6,262 bases of DNA from Chitinophagaceae bacterium (GTDB lineage Bacteria; Bacteroidota; Bacteroidia; Chitinophagales; Chitinophagaceae): contig JABMML010000068.1 of NCBI GenBank assembly GCA_013205585.1, forward strand, positions 1-6,262, in the 5' to 3' direction. The notes beneath the pieces are model-generated. The model made no database searches, was not told the DNA's origin, and was given only the letters and a program-made list of their open reading frames with translations. Shown piece by piece: positions 5,421-6,262 of the stretch. The stretch's first letter is position 1, and every line of letters starts with the position of its first letter. The position numbers and the translations under genes were made by a program.

Positions 5421-6262
5421 GATACGCTACAACCCTGTGGTACCATTGGAAATACATTGTTTTCTTTGCCCACCATAACTTCTAACAAATAAGAACCCTT
5501 ATGTGCTAGCATAGTTTGAATGGCAGTTTGTAAATCCTTTCTGTGCTCTACTTTAGATCCATCAATGCCATAAGCCTTGGCTACCATTACATAGTCGGGA
5601 CTTTGAATATCTACAAAGGAGTAGCGCTTGTCGTTAAATAGTTGCTGCCACTGACGCACCATGCCTAAGAACTGATTGTTTAAAATCATTATCTTAACAT
5701 CCACCCCTGTTTGCATAATAGTGCCTAATTCTTGAATAGTCATTTGTATACCACCATCTCCAATCACTGCAATGACAGTTCTATCCAGTGCACCAAACTT
5801 GGCTCCAATAGCTGCAGGTAAAGCAAAACCCATGGTACCAAGTCCACCCGATGTTACATTGGATCTGGTTTCATTAAACTTAGCGTATCTGCAAGCCACC
5901 ATTTGATGCTGGCCTACATCCGTTACCACCACTGCATTTCCTTTCGTTGTTTCGTTTACAATACGTATCACTTCACCCATGGTCATTTCTTCCGTACTAG
6001 GATTCAATTCCTCTTTTATACATTGATCATATTCTTGTTGTGTATAGTCTGCAAAAACTTTTAACCATTCTGATCTATCTTTTTCTTGAATACCTAAAGT
6101 AAGCAGTGGCAAAGTTTCTTTGCAATCGCCCCATACACCTACATGTGCTTTTACATTTTTATCTATCTCTGAAGGATCAATATCTAAATGTATCACTTTA
6201 GCTTGCTTTGCATACTTATCTAATCTTCCAGTAACACGGTCATCAAAACGCATACCCACTGC
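5402..6262 (-). CDS. ilvB: Acetolactate synthase large (catalytic) subunit, 3' half only
   Basis: This is the ThDP-, Mg2+- and FAD-dependent catalytic subunit that decarboxylates pyruvate and joins it to pyruvate or 2-oxobutanoate. Only the C-terminal 286 residues of an expected 560-590 are inside the window. The frame stays open to the right edge (codon GCA at 6262-6260), so the ATG at 6259 is an internal methionine in GMRFDDRVTG and not the start. Counting from that Met, the end of the central domain (about 1-55) includes HLDIDPSEID. The C-terminal ThDP-binding domain has GDGG at 167-170 and NN at 194-195, the expected spacing for a ThDP motif. It also has LGMVRQWQ at 198-205, whose Trp is the family residue implicated in preferring 2-oxobutanoate and in herbicide binding. 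The C-terminus VFPMVPQGCSVSEI is typical of the family. The TAA stop sits within a hairpin stem and an 11-bp-period direct repeat. IlvN downstream supports ilvB over other ThDP enzymes. Confidence 0.97.
   Translation of the reverse strand, partial: AVGMRFDDRVTGRLDKYAKQAKVIHLDIDPSEIDKNVKAHVGVWGDCKETLPLLTLGIQEKDRSEWLKVFADYTQQEYDQCIKEELNPSTEEMTMGEVIRIVNETTKGNAVVVTDVGQHQMVACRYAKFNETRSNVTSGGLGTMGFALPAAIGAKFGALDRTVIAVIGDGGIQMTIQELGTIMQTGVDVKIMILNNQFLGMVRQWQQLFNDKRYSFVDIQSPDYVMVAKAYGIDGSKVEHRKDLQTAIQTMLAHKGSYLLEVMVGKENNVFPMVPQGCSVSEIRLK

Noticed and set aside
5234..5485. Plus-strand open frame of 83 codons across the ilvB-ilvN spacer
   Set aside because: It overlaps the ends of both ilvB and ilvN in antisense, its product is a low-complexity Phe/Tyr/Cys-rich string, and the inverted repeats explain the spacer better.
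5402..6259. Treating ATG at 6259 as the ilvB start
   Set aside because: The frame stays open to the window edge and GMRFDDRVTG is an internal motif of the central domain, so the gene begins outside the window.

Overview
The window carries a block of amino-acid biosynthesis genes, all on the minus strand, so transcription runs from high to low coordinates. In that order they are: ilvB (acetolactate synthase large subunit, 3' half only, cut by the right edge), ilvN (its regulatory small subunit), ilvC (ketol-acid reductoisomerase), ilvA (threonine dehydratase) and thrA (bifunctional aspartokinase/homoserine dehydrogenase, cut by the left edge and missing its C-terminus). No RNA gene, transposase, CRISPR array, prophage or clear rho-independent terminator was seen.

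The organism is most likely a low-GC member of the Bacteroidota, possibly near Chitinophagaceae, although the family-level guess is weak. The reasons are the ilvB-ilvN-ilvC-ilvA order, the fused ThrA with KFGGSSV and ETNVGASLP signatures, the roughly 350-residue fungal-like KARI, the AT-rich spacers, and the near absence of Shine-Dalgarno sites. No CAAAnnTA (reverse of the Bacteroidota -7 motif TAnnTTTG) was found in the spacers, so one transcript starting upstream of the window is the simplest model.

The genes form one metabolic unit. ThrA makes aspartyl phosphate and later reduces aspartate semialdehyde to homoserine, on the route to threonine. IlvA deaminates threonine to 2-oxobutanoate. 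IlvBN condenses pyruvate with 2-oxobutanoate or a second pyruvate, and IlvC isomerises and reduces the product towards isoleucine or valine. IlvN, IlvA and ThrA each carry ACT or ACT-like regulatory domains, so three feedback points are encoded side by side. Expected neighbours outside the window are ilvD upstream and thrB/thrC downstream; this is inference.

The enzymes are standard. The less ordinary material is in the spacers. The 111-bp ilvB-ilvN gap holds two adjacent hairpins with the same architecture, each with a tandem GA/GA internal loop in the transcript, and the first overlaps the ilvB stop codon. A second stop-overlapping hairpin lies at the 3' end of ilvC. The 141-bp ilvN-ilvC gap is extremely AT-rich and A-rich on the transcript. 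I did not find evidence for a wholly new biological system.
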